A stretch of 59,307 nucleotides of DNA, from assembly GCA_024743095.1 (NCBI GenBank), contig JANSXF010000023.1:1-59307 (forward strand). The letters are read 5' to 3'. The notes under the pieces were generated by a model. That model had not been told where the DNA came from, searched no databases, and worked only from the letters and a program-made list of their open reading frames with translations. Both the position numbers and the translations under genes were made by a program. Below, piece by piece: positions 16,650-25,536 of the stretch (its first letter is position 1; every line of letters starts with the position of its first letter). Origin of the DNA: Flavobacteriaceae bacterium. Lineage in GTDB: Bacteria; Bacteroidota; Bacteroidia; Flavobacteriales; Flavobacteriaceae.

Positions 16650-18146
16650 TTAACTGGATAGTTCCTCTATATTCTCCCCTGCTTTGGACATAGAAAGGGA
16701 GGTATACACTTTATCCAAAATCTCAGCTTTGTCCGTAAGCACTACCAATTTATCATTTGCTTCGATAACAGTTGACCCATTAGGTGTGAGGTAATTTCCA
16801 TTGCGCTGGATCATTGCGATGATTGCTTTCTTGGGAAAGTCTAAGTTTACGATCTTTTTCCCCGTGGCAGGACAAGAAGCACTAATGGTAATTTCCTTCA
16901 TGATGGCTTTAGGGTGTTCAGATAACAGCTCATCTGTTGGAGAAAGTGGTTTGGCACTCTCGGGCAATCCCACATGCAGCCATTTGGCAACAATGGACAA
17001 GGTACTCCCCTGAATGAGCACCGAGGTTATCGAAACAAAGAAAACGATATTGAATATGATACTCGCCTTGTCGATGCCCGCAAGCAATGGGTAGGTGGCA
17101 AACACAATGGGCACGGCTCCCCTTAATCCTACCCAAGAAATATAGAACCTTCGTCTTAGTTTCATTCGAAATGGCAAAAGAGAAAGCATTACCGCCAAAG
17201 GGCGGGCCACAAAAATCAAGAAAAGGGAAATTAATAGACCTATTCCTATAAACGGTACTATCTCTGTTGGAAATACCAAAAGGCCCAACGTAAGGAACAA
17301 AACTATTTGCATGAGCCAAGCGAGCCCATCGAACATTCGCATAATGGTTTTCTTGTGAATCAGGTTTTGATTGCCCAGATAGACAGAACATATATATATG
17401 GCCAAAAACCCGTTTCCTCCTATAAAATCAGTGGCAGAAAATGTAATGAACATCAGCGCGATGGTAAGAACGGGATAGAGTCCTTCAAAATCGAGCTGTA
17501 TTCTATTGATGATTATCTTACTCAATTTACCAAACAGGAAACCGGCCGCGCCCCCCAATGCCATTTGCAGAAAGAACATGGGCAGTACAGACAAAATATT
17601 CTTTTCCGGAAACTGTACCAAGGTCAAAAATGCGATGGTGAGCACATATGCCATGGGGTCGTTACTACCGCTCTCCAGCTCCAACGTAGGCCTAAGATTC
17701 TTTTTCAGTGCCAGATTCTTGCCCCTAAGTATAGAGAAAACTGCAGCGGCGTCCGTAGAGGACACAATGGCACCCAACAATAAACTTTCGTAAATACTGA
17801 AGTCTGTGATCAAATACACAAAATATCCCAAGCCTAACGCAGTGAGCAAAACCCCTACGGTTGAAAGTACTATCCCTTCCTTGAGTACAGGTTTAACGGA
17901 TTGCCAGTTGGTATCCAACCCACCGGAGAAAAGAATAAAATTCAAAGAGACCACTCCAACGAACTGTGCAATCTTTGGATTATCAAAATAAATACCTCCA
18001 ATACCGTCAGAACCTGCCAACATTCCAATGGTCAAAAACAATAACAATGTAGGAATACCGAAACGGTAGCTTGTTTTGCCCGCCAAAATACTGATCAGAA
18101 GGAGCACCGAACCTATTAAGATAATGTTTTCAATGGTGATATTCAT
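16650..18146 (-). CDS. Cation/proton antiporter (NhaP2/CvrA type) with TrkA-C domain
   Basis: Residues 1 to about 395 form a CPA1/CPA2-like antiporter with about 12 membrane segments and the conserved IVSSTDAAAVFSILRGKNL and LELESGSNDPMAYVL motifs, whose acidic residues carry cations and protons. Residues from about 405 to 480 are a TrkA-C (RCK-C) domain (SCPATGKKIVNLDFPKKAII) that binds a regulatory ligand in the cytoplasm. The 498-residue length is close to that of the potassium/proton antiporter group (NhaP2, YcgO). The ion is probably potassium or sodium; the sequence does not decide. Confidence 0.92.
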   Translation of the reverse strand: MNITIENIILIGSVLLLISILAGKTSYRFGIPTLLLFLTIGMLAGSDGIGGIYFDNPKIAQFVGVVSLNFILFSGGLDTNWQSVKPVLKEGIVLSTVGVLLTALGLGYFVYLITDFSIYESLLLGAIVSSTDAAAVFSILRGKNLALKKNLRPTLELESGSNDPMAYVLTIAFLTLVQFPEKNILSVLPMFFLQMALGGAAGFLFGKLSKIIINRIQLDFEGLYPVLTIALMFITFSATDFIGGNGFLAIYICSVYLGNQNLIHKKTIMRMFDGLAWLMQIVLFLTLGLLVFPTEIVPFIGIGLLISLFLIFVARPLAVMLSLLPFRMKLRRRFYISWVGLRGAVPIVFATYPLLAGIDKASIIFNIVFFVSITSVLIQGSTLSIVAKWLHVGLPESAKPLSPTDELLSEHPKAIMKEITISASCPATGKKIVNLDFPKKAIIAMIQRNGNYLTPNGSTVIEANDKLVVLTDKAEILDKVYTSLSMSKAGENIEELSS

Positions 18147-18511
18147 TCAAGCAGGGCTTTCTAAGGTGAGGTTGTTTTTTAAAAGGATTTATGAAATAGC
18201 TCTCTACAATGAGAACCTATTTTAAAAAAAGCGAAGTTAACTCAATTTGTCCGATTTGTGAAGATGGAAATACTACCGATATCATCAAATTAAACAAAAA
18301 AAAGCCTGATTTTTACCAAATTAACCGTGATTTCATAAGAGTTAAATTTATCAGTCAAAACACAAAAAAGAACGTTTAAATGCATTTTTGACGTTGCCCC
18401 AGTGTTAAACACGGAAAAAATATTCGACAAAATACACTTTTTAGTCGTTAAAAGTAAAAACCTATGAAAAATTGATAAGTATTCGCCGCCAATGTTTTTG
18501 ATCTTTGTCAT

Positions 18512-18529
18512 GTATTAACCCCCAAATCT
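18512..18529 (+). promoter_or_regulatory. Leader element GTATTAA-C-CCCCAAATCT, copy 1
   Basis: This block ends 7 bp before the ATG of the PD40 gene. Nearly the same block precedes the response regulator gene at 20075 and a shorter form precedes a mini-ORF at 19776. A weak -7 like box (GATCTTTG, 18500-18507) just upstream suggests the block lies at the transcript start. It may be a 5' untranslated signal or an operator. Confidence 0.5.
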
Positions 18530-18536
18530 ATGCATC

Positions 18537-19385
18537 ATGACACGTTCAACTTTTTACAGCCTTATTGTTTCAGTTACAATACTAGCCGGTCAATCTACTT
18601 TTGCCCAGGCAAACAAAAAAATGATCAACGACACTATGGACGGAAGCGTTTCCACCATTGATGGATACGTACCTTCCATGTCTGTCACCAAAGATGGCAA
18701 AACGGCCTACTTTAGCAAGGGTACCTACGAAAAACCACTTTACGGTGTGTTTTCCAAAAAAGAATTGGTTTATCACGTTTATCGCGCCGAGAAAGTCAAC
18801 GGCGAATGGACCAACATTACCCAATTGGAGGTATGTCCAAAACATTATTCCGCCAAACACCCTACGGTAACCGCCGATGGCTCTAGATTGTTCTTTGCTT
18901 CCAACATGAAGGGCAGTTATGGTAATTACGACATTTATGTAGCGGATATTGCGGCCGATGGCACTCCAGGGGTATCCAAAAACCTTGGCCCAAAGGTTAA
19001 CACCAAAGAAGATGAGCTCTACCCTAGTATTTACAACGAAACCTTGTTGTTCTTTGCCTCAGAAGGTAGAGATGGTTACGGTGGATTGGACCTGTACGCT
19101 TCACAAGTGGTAAAGAACACCCTTACCACATCCGTGAACCTTGGTGCCCACATTAACAGCAACAGTGACGACTACGCCATTCAATTGAGCCCAGAGAAAA
19201 AAATGGGATTTGTAGTGTCCAATAGAGGATTCAACAACACCGTATCACAATATACTGTGGCCTATGGACGTTCAAGTAATCGGGATCAGTACAACGATGT
19301 TGCTGATGGAGGTACAGGACTCCAAACTGTTATGAACGATAATGCCATCGACTACGTGGATACATCGTTCCAAGACGAAGAATAG
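18537..19385 (+). CDS. Secreted PD40 beta-propeller protein
   Basis: A 282-residue protein with a Sec signal peptide (FYSLIVSVTILAGQSTFAQ). PD40/WD40-like repeats are seen at SMSVTKDGKTAYFSKG, HPTVTADGSRLFFAS, YDIYVADIAADGTPG, ELYPSIYNETLLFFASEG and LSPEKKMGFVVSNRG. The pattern resembles the propeller part of Bacteroidota OmpA-family and gliding-related proteins, but no OmpA peptidoglycan-binding domain follows. It probably works in the periplasm as a binding scaffold. It carries a conserved leader block and ends about 175 bp before a strong terminator. Confidence 0.82.
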   Translation: MTRSTFYSLIVSVTILAGQSTFAQANKKMINDTMDGSVSTIDGYVPSMSVTKDGKTAYFSKGTYEKPLYGVFSKKELVYHVYRAEKVNGEWTNITQLEVCPKHYSAKHPTVTADGSRLFFASNMKGSYGNYDIYVADIAADGTPGVSKNLGPKVNTKEDELYPSIYNETLLFFASEGRDGYGGLDLYASQVVKNTLTTSVNLGAHINSNSDDYAIQLSPEKKMGFVVSNRGFNNTVSQYTVAYGRSSNRDQYNDVADGGTGLQTVMNDNAIDYVDTSFQDEE

Positions 19386-19560
19386 AATACAGAAAAACAC
19401 TTATTGAATCGGTCAATAAAACCTGAAGTGTCTTATGCTGTTGTTTCATAGCCGAATTTTGAAACACCTCATGACCATGATAAGAAAGACAGGGGGAAAC
19501 TGACAGACTATCATAGAAAGCGGGTTGTATTATTTCAATCTGACCGATTTACACCAAGAA

Positions 19561-19593
19561 TAGGATGCTGATGGGACGGCATCCTATTTTTTT
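19561..19593 (+). terminator. Intrinsic terminator
   Basis: An 8-bp perfect stem, TAGGATGC with GCATCCTA, a 10-base loop and seven T. It ends transcription from the PD40 gene. Confidence 0.85.
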
Positions 19594-19754
19594 ATGCAAT
19601 AACTTGAAAAACATATGTTTACACAACAACATCAATCTTCTGCTCCCCCTCCACTTCACATTGATGGCTGTTATCAAAAGTGCATTTGAACGAAAATAAC
19701 TACAAAAACATCCCTTAATAGTTAAAAAATTCTAAATTCACTAATGAAATAATA

Positions 19755-19850
19755 CAATCCCAAATCTATTAAGTCATGAACAAAAACTACAACACTCGAA
19801 AAAAAGGCGTCCCAAAACCTCTTTTCACCTTACTTTTTTTGATGGGGTAA
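19755..19850 (+). other. Short leader element plus 24-codon mini-ORF
   Basis: CAATCCCAAATCT (19755-19767) precedes an ATG at 19776 that opens a 24-codon frame ending PLFTLLFLMG before TAA. The peptide looks like the start of a signal peptide cut short. It may be a remnant of a secreted-protein gene or a true leader peptide; the spacing from element to ATG (8 bp) matches the neighbouring real genes. Confidence 0.3.
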
Positions 19851-20047
19851 AAACCTCAAAACAGAAATTTTAGCGATTGGTCCCTTTAGGGATGACACCC
19901 ATTTTTGAAGTAAGCTTAAATGGAACATTGATTGTTATTGCCTTAAAAGCAATACGGTTAGTTTCACTAATGGTTTATCCCAACTTCAACAATGCGGAGA
20001 AGGACTCCCATGTCCAAAACTTAACCTACAGAACAAATGATGTAACA

Positions 20048-20066
20048 GTATTAATCCCCCAAATCT
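20048..20066 (+). promoter_or_regulatory. Leader element GTATTAA-T-CCCCCAAATCT, copy 2
   Basis: Nearly identical to the block before the PD40 gene at 18537 (one extra base), and placed 8 bp before the ATG of the response regulator. Shared position and sequence suggest common control or a common untranslated leader. Confidence 0.5.
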
Positions 20067-20074
20067 TTCTTATC

Positions 20075-20719
20075 ATGGAAAAAAAACCATTAAAAATTGC
20101 CATCATCGACAATGATGGTGCTATCGGCGGCATTTACAATCAGTATTTTCAAGAAAATGTGCAGTATGCGTTTCATGGAGCCTATGGTTCGGCACACGAA
20201 CTGTTGTCCAATTTTGGACGTTCACACCCGGATATCATTATTTGCGAGGCTCTGTTAAACGGTATGTCGGGCATTGACGGCCTGGAGTATTTTTACCGTA
20301 AGAACAAGGATCTTAAAGTGTTGATGATGAGCAAAAAAAATGACTTCAAGCTCATTAAGGAAGCCTTTAAAAAAGGAGCAAGTGGCTACCTTATCAAACC
20401 GATAACCAAGGACAGATTGTTCAATGCCCTAGGTGCTCTGGAGCAACACGGTATCGCCTTGGAACTGGATGTGGCAAAAAAGATCATTGATTCGTTCCAA
20501 GCAAAATCCTTTGAGGCTTTCTCCAAAAAAGAGAATGAAATCATAGAGCTCCTAACACAAGGATATACTTATAAAATGATTGCGGACAAACTTTTTGTCA
20601 CTCCCAGCGCAGTCAATTTTCACATTCAGAACATTTATGTAAAACTGAACGTGAATTCAAAATCGGAAGCTTTGCGGAAAATCAAGGAAATGGAAATGCA
20701 ACAGTTGAACGCGGCATAA
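20075..20719 (+). CDS. LuxR-type response regulator with Glu at the phosphorylation site
   Basis: A 214-residue regulator: receiver domain about 6-125 and a LuxR/NarL helix-turn-helix about 150-210 (KKENEIIELLTQGYTYKMIA, VTPSAVNFHIQNIYVKL). In the receiver the acidic pocket is Asp12-Asn13-Asp14, Ser86 and Lys108 (GYLIKP) are conserved, but the phosphoacceptor position is Glu58 (PDIIICEALLNGMSG). Glu often mimics phospho-Asp, so the protein may be active without a kinase. No kinase gene is adjacent. The ATG at 20075 begins just before the first beta strand. Confidence 0.88.
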   Translation: MEKKPLKIAIIDNDGAIGGIYNQYFQENVQYAFHGAYGSAHELLSNFGRSHPDIIICEALLNGMSGIDGLEYFYRKNKDLKVLMMSKKNDFKLIKEAFKKGASGYLIKPITKDRLFNALGALEQHGIALELDVAKKIIDSFQAKSFEAFSKKENEIIELLTQGYTYKMIADKLFVTPSAVNFHIQNIYVKLNVNSKSEALRKIKEMEMQQLNAA

Positions 20720-20740
20720 ATCCATCCAACCATTGAGAAA

Positions 20741-20766
20741 ACGGGGCTGGTGGCCCCGTCTTTTTA
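20741..20766 (+). terminator. Intrinsic terminator after the LuxR-type regulator
   Basis: ACGGGGC and GCCCCGT form a GC-rich 7-bp stem with a 5-base loop, followed by a run of T. It overlaps the end of the convergent gene. Confidence 0.85.
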
Positions 20767-23166
20767 TTTTAAGAATGGTTGGAACACGTTACGGGTAGCT
20801 CCTATTTTTCCATCCACAGAAATTGCACTGGCTTCAATCTTAATTGAGGTAGGGTCTCGAGGTATCGGTATTGCAATGATAGCCTCACCATCCTCATCTG
20901 TTTGTAAATTTGGATTCCAATATAGTAAATCCATCTTGTCTTCTTTTCTTTTTGATATTCTCTCTTTATATTGCTCAAAGTCCAAGGCAGGCTTGTATCC
21001 CTCAAAAGTCAATTGGGCATCCTTTCGAGGAACATACTCTAGTTCGTTCCCCATTCGGGTATATATGATAAATATTCCGCCAGACCCCCTACTACCATAT
21101 ATAGAAGCTTCCGGACCTTTCAATAACTCTATTCGTTCAATATCCCTATCATTGGCCAAGGCCATAATTTCACGCAAAGGACTTGATGAGCTCGTGCCCA
21201 TGTTTGTCGCAGTTCCTTTTTGAGTTAGAGGAAAGCCATCCAAAACCCACAATATAGGACCGGAAACCCCTAGAACACTTACAGATGGGGTTAATGTTTC
21301 GGCGCCACTTACAATAACGCCTGGCAACTCAGCCAACAACTGGAGCAAGCTTTTAGGTTTATCAAAATCTTGGAAGTTTACCCGATTTGGAGGTACATCA
21401 ATCCCATAAAGCGAAGGGGTAAGTTTTTTCCGTTCCATACCTTTTTCAGCTACTTCGACCTCTTCCAGTTCAATGGTTTTTCCCAGTTCATCACCATTAA
21501 AAGGTTTCTGAGCGATGGTTTGATCATTGGCTTTTTGTTCTTGCTGATTCATCACATAGGGAACCAATATATTTCTCTTTTTTTCCACCATATTAAATGG
21601 AACAATCTTGACCAATCTGGATTTAACATCCTCTCCCTTTGTCCTGGCAACCAATGTTGCTTTGCCCTCTATCTGAATATCCTTCAGTTTAATTACTCCT
21701 TGAGCATCTGTCCGGGCCTCCCCTACCCAAACACCTTTCTCACTTGTTGCGACCAATTGAATTTTTGTATTGCTCAAAAGATTATTGTTCAAATCGTAGG
21801 TATGGCCAATTATTTCCAATCCTTTTTGAAACGGAAATTTGATATCAGAGGAATTATTTACACCTAAAAACGATACATCGGATTCGGTTTTGGACGACAA
21901 GACATATAAATCCTTTAGGAACGACTCTTTTCTGTAGGATGAAATTTCGCTCTCTTCGGAGATATTGGAAAACACAAACAAATCGTTTTGCGCTACAATA
22001 TTCGAATCTAAATTAGTTTCATGTTGATTCACGCTCAAGGCCAGTTGCGACCTCACAGGCCTATTATTACCATCGGTCACCTTGATTTTGTACGATCTCA
22101 AATCCGTTTCGTCATCAGAATCAATCGGGGCAATATCAATTTGAAGTTTTTTGTGAGCAATCCAAATGGGCCTTTTTGCAAATTCAGTGCCAAGATGGTC
22201 CATCAACTTTAAGTTAAAAGTGCCTTGAGGAAAATTCCGTTTGGAAAGCACTATATCCAACGTGTTTCCATTTCCAAAATTCAACTTCTTTTCAAAGTAT
22301 TTTATACCACCGGACTCCCCTATCAATACTATATCTTGTTCTTTGTTGGATACGGTAACACGGATTCTTGCTTTATCCCTATCCAAATTGTTCGCATGTA
22401 ACAGGTACCCCTCAGTTTCTGCTTTTGGCACGGAAAATAGGGTACCATTCCCCAGCTCTATATAATATTCCGTCCCTTCCATTGGCTTAAAAATGGCGGC
22501 TCCCAAACCTGATGAATAAAAAGAGACTTTTGCTACTTCCCTTTTATTTCCATCCAATATTCTTCCTTCCCCGGATTGATGCTTTGGAGCTTTCACGATA
22601 ATTCTATTTTTGTGACCGCTCAAAAGTGTTCCTCCTTCCGTTATCATTGAAATTTTAGAAATTACACTTTCCCTATTTTTACCTACTTCCCTGTTCCCTA
22701 TCTGAATCTGCTCCCATGCTGCAAAATCTGGTCCATAATTCTGTGACCATCGAGTGTAGGCCTTAACCGAATAGTTTCCGGGCGCAATATGCCTCGGAAG
22801 CTCAAGCTGTCCTTGAACCGTCCCGCCATCTATCTTATGGAATTGTCTTTTCAGCAAAGTCCCGTCATCATCCAGTAATTCCAAGTTCAAAACTCCACTT
22901 GTGCCACGAACTGAAGGTTGGTTTTCTGAAGAAAGATATGCTTTGAAAAAAATAGGGTCATTACCACTCAAATTTTTGTTGGCAATTTGAAGCAATACCC
23001 GTTCAGGCCATAAAGCCAAAGAATCTTGAAAATTGTCCTGAAAATTGAATGAAAACTCCTTCCAACGAGCATTATTAGGGTCGAAAATTGAGTTTTGCCC
23101 CAAGCCCGTAAAGAAAGAAAAAATTGTAATGCACATTAACAAGTACGCTCTACTATTATTTTTCAT
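20764..23166 (-). CDS. TonB-receptor plug protein without beta-barrel, with MG2-like domains
   Basis: An 800-residue secreted protein (signal peptide to about LGQNSIFDP). The N-terminal part resembles the MG2/alpha-2-macroglobulin-like domains (FFKAYLSSENQPSVRGTSGV, PRHIAPGNYSVKAYTRWSQN). Near residue 460 is a carboxypeptidase-regulatory-like stretch (FQKGLEIIGHTYDLNNNLLS). Near 625-715 is a TonB-dependent receptor plug domain (LAELPGVIVSGAETLTPSVS, WVLDGFPLT, IERIELLKGPEASIYGSRGS). No 22-strand barrel follows, so it cannot be a transporter by itself. It is a known layout in Flavobacteriia with unknown function, perhaps a periplasmic or surface assembly factor. Confidence 0.84.
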   Translation of the reverse strand: MKNNSRAYLLMCITIFSFFTGLGQNSIFDPNNARWKEFSFNFQDNFQDSLALWPERVLLQIANKNLSGNDPIFFKAYLSSENQPSVRGTSGVLNLELLDDDGTLLKRQFHKIDGGTVQGQLELPRHIAPGNYSVKAYTRWSQNYGPDFAAWEQIQIGNREVGKNRESVISKISMITEGGTLLSGHKNRIIVKAPKHQSGEGRILDGNKREVAKVSFYSSGLGAAIFKPMEGTEYYIELGNGTLFSVPKAETEGYLLHANNLDRDKARIRVTVSNKEQDIVLIGESGGIKYFEKKLNFGNGNTLDIVLSKRNFPQGTFNLKLMDHLGTEFAKRPIWIAHKKLQIDIAPIDSDDETDLRSYKIKVTDGNNRPVRSQLALSVNQHETNLDSNIVAQNDLFVFSNISEESEISSYRKESFLKDLYVLSSKTESDVSFLGVNNSSDIKFPFQKGLEIIGHTYDLNNNLLSNTKIQLVATSEKGVWVGEARTDAQGVIKLKDIQIEGKATLVARTKGEDVKSRLVKIVPFNMVEKKRNILVPYVMNQQEQKANDQTIAQKPFNGDELGKTIELEEVEVAEKGMERKKLTPSLYGIDVPPNRVNFQDFDKPKSLLQLLAELPGVIVSGAETLTPSVSVLGVSGPILWVLDGFPLTQKGTATNMGTSSSSPLREIMALANDRDIERIELLKGPEASIYGSRGSGGIFIIYTRMGNELEYVPRKDAQLTFEGYKPALDFEQYKERISKRKEDKMDLLYWNPNLQTDEDGEAIIAIPIPRDPTSIKIEASAISVDGKIGATRNVFQPFLK

Positions 23167-23325
23167 ACTATCAATGATGAGGGTTTACAAATACGGGGCG
23201 AACTTTGAATGGGAAACTAATTCAAACCCATCCTTGTATTGTTCTAAAAATACAAAAAATAATATAGGTGTTTTTTGTCAACTTAATTTTGATGACCAGT
23301 ATATATAACAACTTAGCTGTCAAAC

Positions 23326-23356
23326 AAAAAACCCTGACGAAATCGTCAGGGTTTTT
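23326..23356 (-). terminator. Strong terminator of dnaK
   Basis: AAAACCCTGACGA and TCGTCAGGGTTTT pair perfectly around AA, with T runs on both strands, so it can work in both directions. It lies 22 bp beyond the dnaK stop. Confidence 0.9.
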
Positions 23357-23378
23357 CTATTTATATCAAGTAATCTGA

Positions 23379-25304
23379 TTATTTCACTTCTTCGAAGTCA
23401 ACATCCTCAACGTTGTCACCTTCAGAAGCTCCGTTTCCTGCACCATCGCCACTGGACGCGTCACCAGAAGCCCCTGCCCCTGCCGCACCTCCTTGTGCTT
23501 CAGCTTGTGCTTTGTACATTTCTTCGGAAGCTACTTTCCAAGCTTCGTTGATTTTATCCAAAGCAGGTGTGATTACCGCTAGGTCCTTACCTTCGTAAGC
23601 TTTCTTAAGCTCTTCCAAAGCATCTTCGATTGGCTTTTTCTTGTCATCGGACAATTTATCGCCAAACTCGCTCAACTGCTTTTCTGTTTGGAAAATCATC
23701 GCATCAGCTTCATTTAATTTATCGGCTGTTTCCTTAGCTTTCTTATCCGCATCGGCATTGGCTTCAGCTTCTGCCTTCATTTTTTGGATTTCTTCCTCGG
23801 TGAGACCAGAAGAAGCCTCGATACGTATATCTTGAGTCTTGTTCGTGGCCTTATCGGTCGCAGAAACTTTGATAATACCGTTGGCATCAATATCGAAGGT
23901 CACTTCAATTTGAGGTGTACCCCTTGGTGCTGGTGGAATACCGTCCAAGTGGAACCTACCGATTGTTTTGTTATCGGCTGCCATAGGTCTTTCCCCTTGC
24001 AGTACGTGGATTTCAACTGAAGGTTGATTGTCCGCTGCCGTAGAGAACACCTGTGATTTCTTGGTCGGGATAGTGGTGTTGGCTTCGATCAATTTGGTGA
24101 ACACGCTTCCCATGGTTTCGATACCCAACGAAAGTGGGGTAACATCCAGCAAGAGTACGTCTTTTACATCCCCTGTCAATACACCACCTTGGATAGCGGC
24201 ACCTACGGCCACAACCTCATCCGGGTTTACACCTTTTGATGGCTTTTTACCGAAGAATTTTTCAACGGCTTCCTGTACCGCAGGGATACGGGTAGAACCA
24301 CCTACCAAGATAATCTCATCTATATCGCTTTTTGAAAGTCCTGCAGACTTCAATGCTTTTTCACACGGGTCGATTGTTCTTTTTACCAAATCAGCGATCA
24401 ATTGCTCAAATTTGGAACGAGACAATGTCCTTACCAAGTGCTTAGGGCCAGAAGCCGTAGCTGTAACGTAAGGCAAGTTGATTTCTGTCTGTGCAGAAGA
24501 AGACAACTCGATTTTAGCCTTTTCTGCAGCTTCTCTCAAACGCTGAAGCGCCATTGGGTCTTCACGAAGGTCCATATCTTCATCTTTCTTAAACTCTTCG
24601 GCCAACCAATCGATTATTTTTTGGTCAACATCGTCACCACCCAAGTGGGTATCACCATCAGTGGCCAAAACTTCGAATACACCATCGCCCAATTCCAAAA
24701 TGGAAACGTCGTGCGTACCACCACCAAAGTCGAATACTACGATTTTTTGTTCGGTGTCCTTTTTATCAAGTCCGTATGCCAAAGAGGCAGCAGTCGGCTC
24801 GTTGATAATACGTTCCACGGTAAGACCTGCAATTTCACCAGCTTCTTTGGTGGCCTGTCTTTGTGAATCGTTAAAATATGCTGGAACGGTGATTACCGCT
24901 CTGGTTACGTCTTGCCCCAGATAATCCTCTGCGGTCTTCTTCATTTTTTGAAGAATCATTGCAGACAATTCCTGTGGAGTGTACAAACGACCATCGACAT
25001 CCACTCTAGGAGTATCATTGTCCCCTTTTACCACTTTATAAGGAACTCTATTGGCTTCCTTACTGGATTCGGAGTATTTGTTACCCATAAATCGCTTAAT
25101 GGAATAAATCGTTTTATGAGGATTGGTCACGGCTTGTCTTTTTGCAGGGTCACCGACCTTGATTTCCCCGCCATCAACAAATGCGATCATCGATGGAGTA
25201 GTTCGTTTACCCTCGGCGTTTGGAATTACCACAGGCTCGTTACCTTCCATTACAGAGACGCAGGAGTTGGTCGTACCTAAGTCTATACCTATAATCTTGC
25301 TCAT
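23379..25304 (-). CDS. dnaK: Chaperone protein DnaK
   Basis: The 641-residue Hsp70 folds proteins with DnaJ and GrpE in an ATP-driven cycle. It begins [19 protein letters not shown] and has the phosphate loops [14 protein letters not shown] and [13 protein letters not shown], the hydrophobic linker [12 protein letters not shown], the substrate-binding domain and a Gly/Ala-rich lid tail that ends in EDVDFEEVK. It stands alone on the minus strand; grpE and dnaJ are not in the window. No CIRCE inverted repeat lies upstream, but TGACAnnnTGTCA occurs 83 bp before the start. Confidence 0.98.
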   Translation of the reverse strand: MSKIIGIDLGTTNSCVSVMEGNEPVVIPNAEGKRTTPSMIAFVDGGEIKVGDPAKRQAVTNPHKTIYSIKRFMGNKYSESSKEANRVPYKVVKGDNDTPRVDVDGRLYTPQELSAMILQKMKKTAEDYLGQDVTRAVITVPAYFNDSQRQATKEAGEIAGLTVERIINEPTAASLAYGLDKKDTEQKIVVFDFGGGTHDVSILELGDGVFEVLATDGDTHLGGDDVDQKIIDWLAEEFKKDEDMDLREDPMALQRLREAAEKAKIELSSSAQTEINLPYVTATASGPKHLVRTLSRSKFEQLIADLVKRTIDPCEKALKSAGLSKSDIDEIILVGGSTRIPAVQEAVEKFFGKKPSKGVNPDEVVAVGAAIQGGVLTGDVKDVLLLDVTPLSLGIETMGSVFTKLIEANTTIPTKKSQVFSTAADNQPSVEIHVLQGERPMAADNKTIGRFHLDGIPPAPRGTPQIEVTFDIDANGIIKVSATDKATNKTQDIRIEASSGLTEEEIQKMKAEAEANADADKKAKETADKLNEADAMIFQTEKQLSEFGDKLSDDKKKPIEDALEELKKAYEGKDLAVITPALDKINEAWKVASEEMYKAQAEAQGGAAGAGASGDASSGDGAGNGASEGDNVEDVDFEEVK

Positions 25305-25386
25305 CGTATCTAAAGTTATATCTGTATTAAAAATTCAATTTTGTTTCGCTCATAAAATGTCAATGATTATGCCACGACCAAGAATA

Positions 25387-25399
25387 TGACAAGGTGTCA
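25387..25399. promoter_or_regulatory. Palindrome TGACA-AGG-TGTCA upstream of dnaK
   Basis: A perfect 5-bp inverted repeat with a 3-base centre between the divergent dnaK and sdaA genes. It could bind a dimeric regulator. One such palindrome can also occur by chance, so this is a weak call. Confidence 0.25.
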
Positions 25400-25510
25400 G
25401 ATTAATATCAAAAACCTTGAACATCCCCATTGTCTTGAAGATATCATAATAAATTTTGAAAAAGCGGTCGCCATATTTAAAAATTCGCATTTTAATCCCA
25501 TTTAGCTTCC

Positions 25511-25518
25511 TATATTTG
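25511..25518 (+). promoter_or_regulatory. -7 box of the sdaA promoter
   Basis: TATATTTG fits the Bacteroidota -7 consensus TAnnTTTG and lies 18 bp before the sdaA ATG. No clear TTG is at the expected -33 distance, only a T-rich run. Confidence 0.5.
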
Positions 25519-25536
25519 AAACCATAAATTGAGTTT

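Larger units (their letters stand above)
19386..20074 (+). other. Long gene-free stretch with terminator and leader elements
   Basis: Nearly 690 bp lie between the PD40 gene and the response regulator. A strong terminator is at 19561-19593. After it come a leader element and a 24-codon mini-ORF, then the full leader element just before the regulator. An in-frame extension of the regulator back to 19877 exists but encodes nothing like a receiver domain, so I treat it as untranslated. The length suggests decay of an older gene or a regulated leader. Confidence 0.5.

Noticed and set aside
19435..19503. 22-codon open frame after the PD40 gene
   Set aside because: No signal, no start context and no hydrophobic or family pattern; probably chance.
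25305..25400. CIRCE element for HrcA at dnaK
   Set aside because: The TTAGCACTC-N9-GAGTGCTAA pattern is absent.
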